From: Bradyrhizobium erythrophlei | GTDB taxonomy: Bacteria; Pseudomonadota; Alphaproteobacteria; Rhizobiales; Xanthobacteraceae | Length of the DNA stretch: 64,000 nucleotides | NCBI RefSeq assembly: GCF_900142985.1 | Contig: NZ_LT670849.1 | Span: 6,588,501 to 6,652,500 of the forward strand | Direction: 5' to 3' | In this document: positions 43,855 through 56,465 of the stretch, piece after piece | Position numbering within the stretch: the first letter of the stretch is position 1 | How the letters are laid out: the number at the start of each line of letters is the position of its first letter | Program-made: the position numbers and the translations under genes | Notes under the pieces: generated by a model | Seen by the model: the letters and a program-made list of their open reading frames with translations, nothing else | What the model was told of the DNA's origin: nothing | The model's database searches: none

Positions 43855-46572
43855 TCACGCGGCCGCGGTCGGCGTTGCGTTGCGGCTGAAGAGAATCTCT
43901 CTGACGGCGCTTGCCGGCTTCGGGGCGCTGAAGAGATAGCCCTGCATTTCGGTGCAGCCGAGCCCGCGCAACAATTGCTGCTGCCGCTCGGTCTCCACGC
44001 CTTCCGCCGTTGTCGTCATGTGCCGGGCGGCTGCGATGTTGACCACCGCCTGGACGATCGATGATCCGCCTGCTTCGGCGAGCCCGGTGACGAAGCAACG
44101 GTCGATCTTGATCTTGTCGAACGGGAAGCGGTGCAAATAGCTCAGCGACGAATAGCCGGTGCCGAAATCGTCGAGCGCAATCCGCACGCCGATGCCGCGA
44201 AGCTGATGCAGGATATCAAGCGCGGCCTCGTCGTCGCGGATCAGGACCGCCTCGGTGATCTCCAGTTCCAGCCGGTCCGCCGGCAGTCCGGAGGCGGCGA
44301 GCGCTGAAACGATCTTCAGCGCCAGCGTGCCGCTCTTGAACTGAACCGGGGAGACGTTGACGGCGAGATTGATCCCTTCGGGCCAGGCCGTGGCTTCGAA
44401 ACAGGCCTTGGTCAGGACCCATTCGCCGAGTTCGTTGATCAGGCCGGTCTCCTCGGCAATCGGGATGAATTCGGCAGGCGAAATCATGCCGCGCTTGGGG
44501 TGGCGCCAACGTACCAGCGCCTCACAGCCTGTGATCCTGTCGTTCTGGAGGCTGAGGCAGGGCTGGTAGTAGATTTCGAGCGCCTCGTCGGCGATCGCCT
44601 TGCGCAGATCGATTTCGAGCTGACGCCGCGCCCTCACGTGCGCATCCATGGAAGGTTCGAAGAAGCGCCAGGTGCGCCGGCCGGCCGATTTGGCGGCGTA
44701 CATCGCAAGATCGGCGTTCTTGAGAATCTGGTCGAGATCGGCGCCATGTTGCGGGGCTATCGCGATGCCGATGCTGGCGTCCGAGGTCAGCTGATGGCCG
44801 AGGCAGTCGTAAGGAGCGCGGATCGCCTCCAGCGCGCGCGTGGCAAGGTCGGCGACCTCATCCGGATCGCTCACCCCGGTCTTGACGATGGCAAATTCAT
44901 CGCCGCCCAGCCGGGCGACGAAACCGGCGCTGCCGATGCAGGAGCCGAGGCGCCTGGCGACCGATTTCAACAACTCATCGCCGATCATGTGGCCGAGGGA
45001 ATCGTTGACGCTCTTGAACTCATCGATGTCGATATAGAGCACGGCCAATTGATGCGCGGCGTCGGCCTGGGCAAGTTCCTGCCGCAGCCGTTCGTGGAAC
45101 AGTGCGCGATTGGGCAGGTCCGTCAACGCGTCGTAATGAGCCAGATGCCGGATCTGCTCTTCGGCGCGCATGCGCTCGGTAATGTCTTCGTGGGTGGCGA
45201 GCCAGCCTTTTTTCAGCGGCTGATTGACGATCTGTATCAGACGTCCGTCGCCTGTCTCGAAGGTGTTGCGGGTGATCTTTCCGATCGCGACGTTACGCCG
45301 GACGCCGGTAATGAAAGCTTCGACGTCGCCTTTGAACGACCCGATCGTCTTGCGGTATAGGAGCAGGTCGCGAAAGCTGAGGCCCGGTTTCACGACCCCG
45401 GGTGACAGCCCATACATCGAAATATAGCGCTGGTTGCAGACGACGAGCCGCTCGGAGGAATCGTAGAGCAGGAGGCCCTGCGACATGTTGTTGATGGCGG
45501 TGTCGAGGCGCTGCTTTTCTGTTCGGTGCTGCTGAAGCAGCTTTCGAACGAACAGAAACAGCATCGCCGTGATGACGATCGCGGAGAGGATCGCCACCAG
45601 GACCAGGAACTGGGTCTGCGTCCGCCAGTCGGCAAGCGCGGCGTCGACCGCGAGGCTTGCGATAATGGAGATCGGGAAGTGTTGCAGGGAATTAACCGAT
45701 GCGATCCGCCTCTGGCCGTCGATCGGGCTGGTTACCCGGAGCGTGCCGCCGTTCGGCAGCGACATATAGGCGTAGACGTTGGAAGACTGGATATTGGAGC
45801 CGATCATGTGTTCGATGTGCGGGTAGCGCGCCAGCAGAATGCCGTCGCGCCGGTACATCGAAATCGCGGCGCCGTCCCGCAGCACCACGGAGGCAAAGTA
45901 CTTCTCGAATGTTGCCGGCGCGATCGATCGCGTGATTATACCGACGAACTCGCCCTTGGGTCCGCTCAGCCTTTGCGCGACGATGGTGACCCATCCTCCG
46001 GAGAAAACCCGACCGCGCACGAGTTCAATCTGGATTGGAGTGGAGTCACTGCCAGATTTGAGAGTCTTGAAATAACCGCGATCGGAAATCCTGACGTCCG
46101 GGACCGGCCAGACCTCCGAGGAGTTGATCAAGTTGCCGTCCGCGTCGAACACGCTGATGCCGGCCGCATCCGAATAGGCATTGACCTTTGACCGGAGTTC
46201 CTCGTGCCATTCCAGGGTGGACAGGTGCCCTTTCAGCATTTCGGAGCTTGTGCCGCTGGCATGCAGGCGCGTGGCGATGTCCTTCAGGACGAGCGTGAAG
46301 TCCTCGATCTGCTGATCGAAATGCCGCGCGATGAGTTGGACGGTATTTTCCAGCTCGCGTTCGTTGCTGCTCAGCGCCCGTTCGCGAAAATTGTCGATCA
46401 TCATGACGGTGCCGAGCGCGATCGCTGCGATCAGGAACACGCCGCCGCCGATCAGCCAGCGGATCGGGCCGCTGGAGAAAAATGCTTTCATGTCGAATGA
46501 GCTGCTGCCGTCTGCCGTCATCGCGATCGCCACCATATGCGAATGCCGGCCAATTCCCCCATGCCGGCGCAT
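43855..46572 (-). CDS. Membrane GGDEF-EAL cyclic-di-GMP protein
   Basis: This 905-residue protein has two membrane helices (about 40-60 and 322-342) flanking a periplasmic sensor of the double-Cache type. Next come a PAS-like domain (355-465), a diguanylate cyclase domain with intact G556-G-D-E-F560, and a phosphodiesterase domain with E684-A-L and D-D-F-G-T-G-Y-S-S. Both catalytic motifs are intact, so it could make and degrade c-di-GMP under periplasmic input. The start may be one of several nearby ATGs (46572, 46536 or 46518). Confidence 0.92.
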   Translation of the reverse strand: MRRHGGIGRHSHMVAIAMTADGSSSFDMKAFFSSGPIRWLIGGGVFLIAAIALGTVMMIDNFRERALSSNERELENTVQLIARHFDQQIEDFTLVLKDIATRLHASGTSSEMLKGHLSTLEWHEELRSKVNAYSDAAGISVFDADGNLINSSEVWPVPDVRISDRGYFKTLKSGSDSTPIQIELVRGRVFSGGWVTIVAQRLSGPKGEFVGIITRSIAPATFEKYFASVVLRDGAAISMYRRDGILLARYPHIEHMIGSNIQSSNVYAYMSLPNGGTLRVTSPIDGQRRIASVNSLQHFPISIIASLAVDAALADWRTQTQFLVLVAILSAIVITAMLFLFVRKLLQQHRTEKQRLDTAINNMSQGLLLYDSSERLVVCNQRYISMYGLSPGVVKPGLSFRDLLLYRKTIGSFKGDVEAFITGVRRNVAIGKITRNTFETGDGRLIQIVNQPLKKGWLATHEDITERMRAEEQIRHLAHYDALTDLPNRALFHERLRQELAQADAAHQLAVLYIDIDEFKSVNDSLGHMIGDELLKSVARRLGSCIGSAGFVARLGGDEFAIVKTGVSDPDEVADLATRALEAIRAPYDCLGHQLTSDASIGIAIAPQHGADLDQILKNADLAMYAAKSAGRRTWRFFEPSMDAHVRARRQLEIDLRKAIADEALEIYYQPCLSLQNDRITGCEALVRWRHPKRGMISPAEFIPIAEETGLINELGEWVLTKACFEATAWPEGINLAVNVSPVQFKSGTLALKIVSALAASGLPADRLELEITEAVLIRDDEAALDILHQLRGIGVRIALDDFGTGYSSLSYLHRFPFDKIKIDRCFVTGLAEAGGSSIVQAVVNIAAARHMTTTAEGVETERQQQLLRGLGCTEMQGYLFSAPKPASAVREILFSRNATPTAAA

Positions 46573-46656
46573 AGTTGTTACAGCAGCGGTATGGAAGTGA
46601 GGTTAGCAATTGGAGTTAACCGTCGATGAATTCGGCCGAGTTGATTTTAGCGACGT

Positions 46657-47154
46657 TTAGCTCTCGGCGCGGTAATGCCCGGATTTTCCGCCGGACTTCT
46701 CGACCAGGCGAATGCCTTCGATACGCGCGCCGCGTTCGACCGCCTTGATCATGTCGTAGATGGTGAGGCAGGCGACAGAGACCGCGGTCAATGCCTCCAT
46801 CTCGACCCCGGTCGGCCCGGTCACCTTGACGGTGGATTGCACCCGGCAGCCCGGCAGCCTGGGGTCGAGCGAAATGTCGACCGTTACTTTCGACAGCGCG
46901 AGCGGGTGACACAGCGGAATGAGCTCGGAGGTGCGTTTGGCGGCCATGATGCCGGCGATCCGCGCCGTCGCCAGCACATCACCCTTCTTGGCCTTGCCTG
47001 ATGTGATCAGCTCGAGCGTCGCCTTGCTCATGATGACGCTTCCCTCGGCGACCGCTGTCCGTTCGGTCGCGGGCTTGGCCGACACGTCGACCATCCGCGC
47101 TTCGCCTTTGGCGTCGATATGGGTGAGGGCAGCTTTGGATGGACGTCGCGCCAT
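46657..47154 (-). CDS. moaC: Cyclic pyranopterin monophosphate synthase MoaC
   Basis: MoaC (165 residues) forms cyclic pyranopterin monophosphate in molybdenum cofactor synthesis. Signatures are R-M-V-D-V-S-A-K-P near the N-terminus, [10 protein letters not shown] with the active-site His, and [13 protein letters not shown]. It follows trpC after 3 bases, so trpD-trpC-moaC form an operon. The usual next gene, moeA, is separated here by other genes. Confidence 0.96.
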   Translation of the reverse strand: MARRPSKAALTHIDAKGEARMVDVSAKPATERTAVAEGSVIMSKATLELITSGKAKKGDVLATARIAGIMAAKRTSELIPLCHPLALSKVTVDISLDPRLPGCRVQSTVKVTGPTGVEMEALTAVSVACLTIYDMIKAVERGARIEGIRLVEKSGGKSGHYRAES

Positions 47155-47157
47155 GTC

Positions 47158-47979
47158 CTAACTGGCCTTTGTGGCTTCGACATCAACGTCGCGCGCGAGC
47201 AGGGCACGCGTCGCCGCGGTAACGTCGCTCTGCCGCATCAGGCTTTCACCGACCAGGAAAGTCGAAATGCCGACGCGCGCCAACCGTGCCAGATCGGCAG
47301 GGGTAAAGATTCCGCTCTCACCCACCATCAGGCGGTCTTTCGGGATCAGCGGCGCCAGCGCCTCGCTGGTCTCAAGCCTGGTCTCGAAGCTGCGCAGGTT
47401 GCGGTTATTGACGCCGATCATTGGCGAACGAAGTTTCAAGGCGCGATCGAGTTCGCTGTGGTCGTGGATTTCGAGGAGCACGTCCATGTCATAGGCTATC
47501 GCCGCGGCTTCGATCTCCTGCGCGGCTGTATCTTCCAGTGCGGCCATGATGATCAGGATGCAGTCGGTGCCAAAAGCGCGGGCCTCTGCCACCTGATAGG
47601 TGTCGTACATGAAATCCTTGCGCAGCACCGGCAGTTTGGTGGCGGTGCGCGCTGCGACCATGAAATCGAGATGGCCCTGGAACGAAGGCGTGTCAGTCAG
47701 CACGGAGAGGCAGGCGGCGCCGCCGGCTTCATAGGCCTTTGCTAGCGCGGGTGGATCGAAGTCGGCCCGAATGAGCCCTTTGGAGGGCGATGCCTTCTTG
47801 ATCTCGGCGATCAACGCGTAATCGCCGCGCGAGAGCTTGTCTCTGATCGCCGCCACAAAGCCGCGAGGCGAGGGGGCGGCCTTGGCGAGCGCCTCCACGG
47901 TTGTCAGCGGTTGGGCGCGTTTGGCCGCCGCGATCTCCTCGCGCTTGTAGGCCTCGATCCGCTTCAGGATGTCGGACAT
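47158..47979 (-). CDS. trpC: Indole-3-glycerol phosphate synthase
   Basis: This TIM-barrel enzyme (273 residues) closes the indole ring in tryptophan synthesis. Catalytic motifs are [11 protein letters not shown] near residue 55, K-D-F-M-Y-D-T-Y-Q and V-N-N-R-N-L-R, and V-G-E-S-G-I closer to the end. ATG 47979 is preferred over the adjacent GTG 47982. It lies 8 bases from trpD in the same direction. Confidence 0.96.
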   Translation of the reverse strand: MSDILKRIEAYKREEIAAAKRAQPLTTVEALAKAAPSPRGFVAAIRDKLSRGDYALIAEIKKASPSKGLIRADFDPPALAKAYEAGGAACLSVLTDTPSFQGHLDFMVAARTATKLPVLRKDFMYDTYQVAEARAFGTDCILIIMAALEDTAAQEIEAAAIAYDMDVLLEIHDHSELDRALKLRSPMIGVNNRNLRSFETRLETSEALAPLIPKDRLMVGESGIFTPADLARLARVGISTFLVGESLMRQSDVTAATRALLARDVDVEATKAS

Positions 47980-47987
47980 CACATACT

Positions 47988-49001
47988 CTAGCTGTTCGAG
48001 ACCTCGACAAGGCGCTTCAGCCGTTCCGCTGCCGCGCCACTGTCGATCGATTGGATGCCGAGCGCGAGGCCCTCTTTCAAATCCCTGGCACGGCCTGCAA
48101 CGACCAGCGCCGCCGCCGCATTGAGCAACGCCACATCCCGATAGGCGCTCGGGCGGCGTGCCAGGACGTTTCGCAGCGCCAGCGCGTTGGCGGCAGCGTC
48201 GCCTCCCTTCAAGGCTTCGCCGGCGACGCGCTTGAGGCCGACCTCTTCCGGCGATACTTCGAAGGAGCGGATCGCTCCGTTTTCAAGCGCGGCAACGGAA
48301 GTCGGGCCGGTGAGCGTGATCTCATCGAGGCCATCGGAGCCATGCACCACCCAGACCGCTTCCGAGCCGAGGTTCTTCAAGACCTGCGCCAGCGGTTGCA
48401 CCCACTGCCGGGAGAACACGCCAACCATCTGCCGCGTGACGCCGGCGGGGTTGGAAAGCGGCCCGAGAAGATTGAAAATCGTGCGGGTCGCAAGCTCGAC
48501 GCGGGTCGGGTTTACGTTCTTCATCGCCGGATGGTGCGCCGGCGCAAACATGAAGCCGATGCCGGCGTCGTTCACGCATCGGCTGACCTGTTCCGGCGTA
48601 AGGTCGATCTTCACGCCAAGCGCGGCGAGGACGTCGGCAGCTCCCGAGCGCGACGACAGCGCGCGGTTGCCATGCTTGGCAACCGGCACGCCGGCGCCGG
48701 CAACGATCAGGGCCGCACAGGTCGAAACGTTCACCGAACCCGAGCCGTCACCACCGGTTCCGACAACGTCGATCGCATTGGGCGGCGCTTTGACTTTCAG
48801 CATCTTGGCGCGCATCGCCGAGACCGCGCCGGTGATTTCGTCGACGGTCTCGCCACGGACACGCAACGCCATCAACAGCCCGCCCAACTGCGATGGCGTG
48901 GCCTCACCGGACATCATCCGGTCAAAGGCGGATGCGGCCTCCTCGCGCGAAAGCGTGGCCCCGGTCGCCACCTTCGCAATGATTGATTTGAGATCGTCCA
49001 T
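47988..49001 (-). CDS. trpD: Anthranilate phosphoribosyltransferase
   Basis: TrpD (337 residues) transfers phosphoribose to anthranilate. Seen are [17 protein letters not shown] (PRPP-binding loop), [15 protein letters not shown], and [15 protein letters not shown] 49001 is preferred over the GTG codon just before it. No trpG lies upstream; in this group the glutaminase is often fused to TrpE elsewhere. Confidence 0.96.
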   Translation of the reverse strand: MDDLKSIIAKVATGATLSREEAASAFDRMMSGEATPSQLGGLLMALRVRGETVDEITGAVSAMRAKMLKVKAPPNAIDVVGTGGDGSGSVNVSTCAALIVAGAGVPVAKHGNRALSSRSGAADVLAALGVKIDLTPEQVSRCVNDAGIGFMFAPAHHPAMKNVNPTRVELATRTIFNLLGPLSNPAGVTRQMVGVFSRQWVQPLAQVLKNLGSEAVWVVHGSDGLDEITLTGPTSVAALENGAIRSFEVSPEEVGLKRVAGEALKGGDAAANALALRNVLARRPSAYRDVALLNAAAALVVAGRARDLKEGLALGIQSIDSGAAAERLKRLVEVSNS

Positions 49002-49027
49002 CACACGCTTTCGGCCAAACGCGACGC

Positions 49028-50929
49028 TCAGTTGTTGTTCGCTCCGGTCACCTGCGCAAAGGCGGTTTCGTTGACGCTGGTGCCGATCGTTGATTCCAGT
49101 TTGGTGACGTACTGGGCGATCTGCTCATCGGTCTGCGCGCGCTGGAGGCTGTCCTTCAGCTTCTTCATCCCGTCCGAGGCAAGATCGACCGGCGGCACCG
49201 TGATGTCGGTGACGCGGAAGACGACCCAGCCGTTCGCGGCGGCATCGGGCGTCTGGCCGGCAGCGTCCTTGGCGGTGCCAAACACGGCCGCCACCACGCC
49301 TGCATTGAGGCCGGACAGGGTGGCACTTCGGTTGAAACCGCTGGCGGTTTCGACAGCGAGCCCTGCCTGGGCTGCTTCATCGGCAAGCTTGCCGCCCTGG
49401 TTGAGCTTCTGGACCATGTCCAAGGCCTTGGTACGCAAGCGGCTTGAGATCTGTTCCGTGTGCCACCGCGCCTCGACCTGATCCTTGACCTCGTCGAGAT
49501 TGCGCTCGCGCGACGGGGTAATGCCGAGCACGTCATACCAGACATAGCCGCCGTTGAACGAGATCGGATCGTTGTCCACGCCGACGTCGCTGTTGAAAGC
49601 CTGCGTCACCACGTCGAGTCCGCGTGGAAGGGCTGCGGGCTGGCCATTGGGCGCGCGGCCCGAGCGGTCCACCGCATCGATGGTCACGGCGGCAAGGCCA
49701 AGCTTCTGCGCGGCCTCGACGACGCTTGCGCCGCCGCCGCGCTCGTCTTCCATCTTGTCGCGGAGTTCGGCGACCTTCGTGCGCGCGCGTTCGTTGGCGA
49801 TGTCGCGTTTGATCTGCTGGGCAGAGCCCTCGTAGGTCGCCGTGACGCCGGGCTCGATCTTGCCGACCTTGACGAGCGCGAAGCCGAACCGTCCCTGCGC
49901 CGGCTGACTGACCTCGCCTGAGGTCAGCGAGAAGGCGGCGTCAGCAATCGCGGGTTCGACAATGCCGGATTTGGCGATCATGCCGAGGTCGATGTCGGCT
50001 TGGCCGAGACCTCGCTCCTTGGCGACGTCCTCGAACGATGTGCCGGATGCGATTTTGCCCCGTGCGGCCGTGGCTTCGTCCGCGTTCGGGAAGGTGATTT
50101 GCTGGATCTCCCGGCGCTCCGGCGTGCCGAGCTTGTCCCGGCGTTGCTCGAAGACCTTTTTCGCATCTTCGTCGGAGACGTCGGTCCATTTGCCGATTTC
50201 TTCCGGCGTAACGACGACGTAGGAAATCTTGCGATACTCCGGCGCCCGGAACAGCGCCTTGTGATCCTCGAAATAGGCCGCCAGCGCCTCGGGCGAGGGC
50301 GGATCGATCGTCCCCGCCTGGGTCGCGCCGAGCTTGATATACTCGATCGAACGCTGCTCGCTCTGGAACCGCGCCAATGCTTCCAGCTGCACGTTCGACG
50401 GCTCCAGTCCCGCCGCGATCGAGCCCGCGATCTGACGGCGCAGCAGGATGCGCCGCTGCTCGGCGATGAAGCGTTGTTCGCTGTAGCCCATCTGCCGGAT
50501 CAGGCTTTGAAAGCGCTGCGGATCGAAGGAGCCGTTGACGCCCTTGAAATTCGGATCGTTGAAGATGGTCTTCAGCGTTTCCTCGGTCGACTGGCCAAGG
50601 CCGAGCCGCCGTGCCTCTTCGTCAAGTGCAGCCTCAGCGATCGTCTGCTGGAGCACCTGCCGATCGAAGCCAAACGCGCGGGCCTGCTCCGACGTCAAGG
50701 GACGTCCGAACTGACGACCGATCTGTTGCAGCCGGTCCATATAGATCTGGCGGAATTGATCGGTCGAAATTTCCGTGCGGCCGACCTTGGCGAGGCTCGA
50801 CTGTCCAAAGCCCCTGAAGATATCGGCGATGCCCCAGATGCCGAAACTGACAATCAGGACGCCCATCACCGTGGCCATGATAATTTTGCCGAGCCAGTTT
50901 GATGAGGCTTTGCGCATTCCTCGAAGCAT
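49028..50929 (-). CDS. PpiD-like periplasmic foldase
   Basis: The 633-residue protein has an N-terminal anchor helix ([24 protein letters not shown]), a SurA-type N-terminal chaperone region and a parvulin domain near residues 245-360. A long C-terminal domain follows. This is the architecture of PpiD, which helps proteins leaving the Sec channel. ATG 50929 gives the conserved M-L-R-G-M-R-K start. It is divergent from tpiA and secG, the latter also a Sec component. Confidence 0.9.
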   Translation of the reverse strand: MLRGMRKASSNWLGKIIMATVMGVLIVSFGIWGIADIFRGFGQSSLAKVGRTEISTDQFRQIYMDRLQQIGRQFGRPLTSEQARAFGFDRQVLQQTIAEAALDEEARRLGLGQSTEETLKTIFNDPNFKGVNGSFDPQRFQSLIRQMGYSEQRFIAEQRRILLRRQIAGSIAAGLEPSNVQLEALARFQSEQRSIEYIKLGATQAGTIDPPSPEALAAYFEDHKALFRAPEYRKISYVVVTPEEIGKWTDVSDEDAKKVFEQRRDKLGTPERREIQQITFPNADEATAARGKIASGTSFEDVAKERGLGQADIDLGMIAKSGIVEPAIADAAFSLTSGEVSQPAQGRFGFALVKVGKIEPGVTATYEGSAQQIKRDIANERARTKVAELRDKMEDERGGGASVVEAAQKLGLAAVTIDAVDRSGRAPNGQPAALPRGLDVVTQAFNSDVGVDNDPISFNGGYVWYDVLGITPSRERNLDEVKDQVEARWHTEQISSRLRTKALDMVQKLNQGGKLADEAAQAGLAVETASGFNRSATLSGLNAGVVAAVFGTAKDAAGQTPDAAANGWVVFRVTDITVPPVDLASDGMKKLKDSLQRAQTDEQIAQYVTKLESTIGTSVNETAFAQVTGANNN

Positions 50930-51176
50930 AGGGTCCAACTTGTTGGCAGGAGGGAACCGGCCGCCGCCCAAGGGAATTCGATTTCGAATACCGCAAAAGG
51001 GGCATCACCGGATTGATAACGCATCATAAAGTGGCGGCCTTTTACCCGCAACCAGCGCTGACGCCAATTGAAAGAGTTAACGACCCGCGGGCCTCCGATT
51101 TGGGCCGATCTGGCCGAGTTTGCCTACCTCTGCTAGCGATTGGCGTAACAGCGCTTTTTGAAGGAACCTTTTGGAC

Positions 51177-51929
51177 ATGACCATTCGGCCCCTGATCGCC
51201 GGCAATTGGAAGATGAACGGCCTGCGCGCCTCGATGATGGAATTCGAGGCCATGGTCGCGGGCGCCTCCAAGGTAACCGGCAAGGCCGATCTATTGGTCT
51301 GTCCGCCGACAACGTTGATCGCGGCCTTTGCAGCCAAATTGTCCGGCTCAAAAGGCGTGACGCTCGGTGGCCAGGATTGCCATCCCAAGCCGTCAGGGGC
51401 CCATACCGGGGATATCTCGGCCGAAATGCTGGTGGACGCGGGTGCCAGTGCCGTCATTGTCGGCCATTCGGAGCGGCGCGCCGATCACGGCGAGAGCGAC
51501 AGCCTGGTTCGGCAAAAGGCCGAGGCGGCCTGGCGCGCCGGCCTTACGGCGATTGTTTGTATCGGTGAAACCCAAGGCCATCGTGACGCTGGCCAGACGG
51601 TCGATATCTGCCGCGGGCAGCTTCAGGGATCGCTTCCCGAGGGGGCGCGGGCGGACAATCTGGTCGTGGCTTACGAGCCGGTCTGGGCGATCGGAACGGG
51701 GCTGACGCCCACGGCCAAAGATGTCGAGCAAATTCATCAGTTTATCCGGGAGACCCTGACCGCCCGGTTTAGGGATGAGGGTTCCCGCATGCGGATCCTC
51801 TATGGCGGCTCGGTCAAACCGTCGAATGCGAAGGAATTGATGGGGGTCGCCAACGTCAACGGCGCCCTGATCGGCGGGGCCAGTCTCAAGGCCACCGATT
51901 TCCTTGCGATTGCAGCCGATTGTCCCTAA
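51177..51929 (+). CDS. tpiA: Triosephosphate isomerase
   Basis: TpiA (250 residues) interconverts dihydroxyacetone phosphate and glyceraldehyde 3-phosphate. Catalytic residues K12 (G-N-W-K-M-N-G), H97 (V-G-H-S-E-R-R) and E167 ([11 protein letters not shown]) are present, with the phosphate loop [11 protein letters not shown] 51177 has AAGGAA 10 bases upstream. It precedes secG and pyrG, the usual alphaproteobacterial order. Confidence 0.97.
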   Translation: MTIRPLIAGNWKMNGLRASMMEFEAMVAGASKVTGKADLLVCPPTTLIAAFAAKLSGSKGVTLGGQDCHPKPSGAHTGDISAEMLVDAGASAVIVGHSERRADHGESDSLVRQKAEAAWRAGLTAIVCIGETQGHRDAGQTVDICRGQLQGSLPEGARADNLVVAYEPVWAIGTGLTPTAKDVEQIHQFIRETLTARFRDEGSRMRILYGGSVKPSNAKELMGVANVNGALIGGASLKATDFLAIAADCP

Positions 51930-52053
51930 CTGAGCAGCAAGCTCAGCCGGGGGTGACAACTCCCTGTGCAATCGTGTAACACCCGGCCGAATTCAATTCC
52001 CGCAAAACCGAAACGTGCTGCCGGCCAGCCTTGGTTTGCGACGAAAGGTCGAA

Positions 52054-52434
52054 ATGCAGACTGTCATTATCGTAATCCATTTGATGATCGTCGCGACGCT
52101 GATCGCAACCGTGCTGCTTCAGAAATCTGAAGGCGGCGGTCTCGGCATGGGCGGCGGCGCCGGCTTCATGTCGAGCCGCGGCACGGCCAATCTGTTGAGC
52201 CGGACAACCGCCGTTCTTGCTGCGGGCTTCTTCCTCACCAGCCTGTTTCTGTCCTGGCTTGCCAGCTACGACCGCAAGCCGAGTTCGGTCATCTTGCCGA
52301 CCTCGCAGTCGCAGCCGGCGGGTGGCGCGCCCACAGCGCCGTCGGGTGGCGGTGTCCTGGATTCGCTGAAGAAATCCGACGAGGCGCAACCTCCGTCCGC
52401 ACCTCCGGGGCCGGAAGCGCCGCGCTCGCAATAG
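52054..52434 (+). CDS. secG: Preprotein translocase subunit SecG
   Basis: SecG (126 residues) assists the SecYEG channel. It has two membrane helices (M-Q-T-V-I-I-V-I-H-L-M-I-V-A; A-V-L-A-A-G-F-F-L-T-S-L-F) flanking the conserved glycine-rich loop Q-K-S-E-G-G-G-L-G-M-G and the S-S-R-G-T-A-N-L-L-S motif. A proline-rich tail extends beyond the E. coli length, as in other alphaproteobacteria. ATG 52054 matches the conserved start. Confidence 0.95.
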   Translation: MQTVIIVIHLMIVATLIATVLLQKSEGGGLGMGGGAGFMSSRGTANLLSRTTAVLAAGFFLTSLFLSWLASYDRKPSSVILPTSQSQPAGGAPTAPSGGGVLDSLKKSDEAQPPSAPPGPEAPRSQ

Positions 52435-52500
52435 GCGCCGTTCGCAATAAAGCAGGATGGCCATGCACTGTGGCCGTCTACTGTGCCGTATCAAGGTTCT

Positions 52501-52518
52501 ATATCAAGGCCTTGATAT
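52501..52518. promoter_or_regulatory. Perfect 18-bp palindrome upstream of pyrG
   Basis: ATATCAAGGCCTTGATAT at 52501-52518 is a perfect palindrome in the secG-pyrG gap, about 100 bases before the pyrG start. TATCAAGG also occurs 15 bases upstream in direct repeat. It may be an operator or a leader hairpin; no known binding site is recognised. Confidence 0.4.
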
Positions 52519-52605
52519 CTCTTTAAATTTGGCGTCACCCACAGGCCGGGAGAAATTCACGGCTATGAACCTTTTCGTTTTGGCGAATCGCTTCTGTGGC
52601 CTTAA

Positions 52606-54249
<1,644 letters not shown>

Positions 54250-54333
54250 GGCGCATGCGGGAGCCTTTGACGGGCTCCCCGATTGTTGCGAAAAGACGCT
54301 CCCCGCCAAGAACACGTTCAATGGGAGTGCTTG

Positions 54334-54660
54334 ATGATCTACGAAACTCGCGTCTATCGCTGTCTGCCGGGCCGGCTGCCCGCGCTCTTGAAGCGCTTTG
54401 ATACCATCACGCTGAAACTCTGGGAAAAGCACGGCATTCGCCAGGCCGGTTTTTTCACGACGCTGGTCGGCGAATCCAACCAGGAGCTGACTTACCTGCT
54501 CGCCTGGGAATCGCTTGCCGAACGCGAGAAGAAGTGGACGGCGTTCCAGAGCGATCCCGAATGGATCGAGGCGCGGGCCAAGACGGAAGCCGATGGCCAG
54601 ATCGTCGGCAATATCGTCAACCAATTGCTGGTGCCGACCTCCTTCTCGTCGGTGAAGTAA
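54334..54660 (+). CDS. NIPSNAP-family protein
   Basis: The 108-residue product starts M-I-Y-E-T-R-V-Y-R-C-L-P-G-R-L-P-A-L-L-K-R-F and contains Y-L-L-A-W-E-S-L-A-E-R-E-K-K-W, the dimeric alpha-beta barrel pattern of NIPSNAP proteins. The biochemical role is unclear for the bacterial family. GGGAG precedes ATG 54334. It is 11 bases from the VOC gene, suggesting co-expression. Confidence 0.85.
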   Translation: MIYETRVYRCLPGRLPALLKRFDTITLKLWEKHGIRQAGFFTTLVGESNQELTYLLAWESLAEREKKWTAFQSDPEWIEARAKTEADGQIVGNIVNQLLVPTSFSSVK

Positions 54661-54671
54661 AAACTCCCCCG

Positions 54672-55538
54672 ATGCCCCATGGCCTCGATCATGTCGTGCA
54701 CGCCGTCCGCGACCTGGATGCGGCGGCGGACTTCTACGTCCGCGCCGGGTTCATCGTGGGCGGCCGCAACCGCCATCCCTGGGGCACGCACAACCGCATT
54801 GTGCAGCTGAAGAACTGCTACATCGAGATTCTGGAGGTCGCCGAGCCCGAGAAGATCGTGCCCCACGGGCCGCGTTTTTTCTCATTCGGCGGCTTCAACC
54901 AGCATTTCCTCGCCCGCCGCGAGGGCTTTTCGATGCTGTTGCTCAATAGCCGCGATGCGGCAACCGATGCGCGCTCGTTCGAAGCGAGCGGCATTGGCGC
55001 GTTCGATGTGTTCGATTTTGGCCGCGAAGGAAAGCGGCCCGACGGCAGCACGGTGAAGCTTACCTTCTCGCTGGCTTTTGCCGCGGAACCTCTTTCGCCG
55101 GATGTGCGGTTTGCCGTGTGTCAGCATCACTATCCCCAGAATTTCTGGAATCCGGCGTTCCAAACTCACCCCAACGGGGCGCAATGCGTGCCGAGCGTGG
55201 TGCTGATCGCCAATCGCCCGATGAGTCATCAAGTTTTCCTCAAGGCCTACACGGGCGCGGGAGAGGTGATTTCGAATGCGGCCGGCATATCGGTGCACAC
55301 GGAGAATGGTGACATCGAAGTCATGGAGCCATCCGCCGCGCGCAACGGCCTGGGTATCCCGGTCAAGGCGGATGGCGAGGCGATCACGTTGAATGCCATG
55401 CGCTTTGCCGTCGCCGATCTGCCGGGAACGGAAGCCTTGCATCTCCGAAGCGGGTTAGCTGTAAGACGTCAGGGCGGACGGCTGGTTGTGCCGCCCGACG
55501 AAGCCTTTGGCGCAACCCTGATATTCGAACAAAATTAG
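54672..55538 (+). CDS. VOC/glyoxalase-like protein
   Basis: The 288-residue protein begins L-D-H-V-V-H-A-V-R-D-L-D-A-A-A-D-F-Y, the beta-alpha-beta start of a vicinal-oxygen-chelate module, with a second, diverged module after residue 150. Candidate metal ligands include H7 and a glutamate in C-Y-I-E-I-L-E. The substrate is unknown; the fold resembles the glyoxalase-like domain found in putative lactoylglutathione lyase relatives. Together with the NIPSNAP gene it is inserted between pyrG and kdsA. Confidence 0.8.
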   Translation: MPHGLDHVVHAVRDLDAAADFYVRAGFIVGGRNRHPWGTHNRIVQLKNCYIEILEVAEPEKIVPHGPRFFSFGGFNQHFLARREGFSMLLLNSRDAATDARSFEASGIGAFDVFDFGREGKRPDGSTVKLTFSLAFAAEPLSPDVRFAVCQHHYPQNFWNPAFQTHPNGAQCVPSVVLIANRPMSHQVFLKAYTGAGEVISNAAGISVHTENGDIEVMEPSAARNGLGIPVKADGEAITLNAMRFAVADLPGTEALHLRSGLAVRRQGGRLVVPPDEAFGATLIFEQN

Positions 55539-55591
55539 GTTGATCGGGGCGTAAGTGCCCGGCATGGTCGCGCCCAAACAGGACTACACCT

Positions 55592-56440
55592 TTGAGCGCC
55601 GCTGTTTCCGCTGCAGAAATTGTTGACGTCGGCCCGGTCAAATTCGGCAACACCTTGCCGATTTCGATCATCGCGGGTCCGTGCCAGCTCGAGAGCCGCG
55701 CACACGGGCTTGAGGTGGCGTCCGCGTTGAAGGAAATCGCTGATCGCCTGAAGATCGGGCTCGTTTACAAGACCTCCTTTGACAAGGCCAACCGCACCAG
55801 CGCTTCGGCCGCGCGGGGATTGGGCTTGCCGCAGGCGCTGCCGATCTTTGCCGAAATCCGCTCGTCGCTGGGATTGCCCGTGCTGACCGATGTGCACGAG
55901 GCCGCGCAATGCGCCGACGTCGCGCAGGCGGTGGACGTCTTGCAGATTCCGGCCTTCCTGTGCCGGCAGACGGATCTGCTGCTCGCGGCGGCCGCGACCG
56001 GCAAGGTTGTCAACGTCAAGAAGGGCCAGTTCCTGGCGCCTTGGGACATGGCCAATGTCGTGGCCAAGATCACGGGCGCGGGCAACTCGAGAGTTCTCGT
56101 TACCGAACGCGGTGCCTCGTTCGGCTACAACACGCTGGTGTCGGACATGCGGGCGCTGCCGATCCTCGCGCGTACCACCGGCGCTCCTGTGATTTTCGAT
56201 GCGACCCATTCGGTGCAGCAGCCCGGCGGCAAGGGCACCTCATCGGGCGGCGAGCGCGAATTCGTGCCCGTGCTGGCGCGAGCGGCGGTGGCGGTCGGCG
56301 TGGCCGGCGTCTTTATCGAAACCCATCCCGATCCGGATCGCGCGCCGTCGGACGGGCCCAACATGGTGCCGTTGCGCGATTTCGAAGGCTTGCTGAAAAC
56401 GCTGATGGCATTCGACCAGGTCGCCAAGAATGGCCAATAA
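55592..56440 (+). CDS. kdsA: 3-deoxy-8-phosphooctulonate (KDO-8-P) synthase
   Basis: KdsA (282 residues) condenses arabinose 5-phosphate and PEP to KDO-8-phosphate for the LPS inner core. Signatures are [12 protein letters not shown] near the N-terminus, [11 protein letters not shown], and [12 protein letters not shown]. The start is TTG 55592, with CAGGA about 9 bases upstream; no ATG is placed sensibly. It complements the lipid A genes at 14-18 kb. Confidence 0.95.
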   Translation: MSAAVSAAEIVDVGPVKFGNTLPISIIAGPCQLESRAHGLEVASALKEIADRLKIGLVYKTSFDKANRTSASAARGLGLPQALPIFAEIRSSLGLPVLTDVHEAAQCADVAQAVDVLQIPAFLCRQTDLLLAAAATGKVVNVKKGQFLAPWDMANVVAKITGAGNSRVLVTERGASFGYNTLVSDMRALPILARTTGAPVIFDATHSVQQPGGKGTSSGGEREFVPVLARAAVAVGVAGVFIETHPDPDRAPSDGPNMVPLRDFEGLLKTLMAFDQVAKNGQ

Positions 56441-56465
56441 GAATGCCTGAGAACGTGACGCGCTG

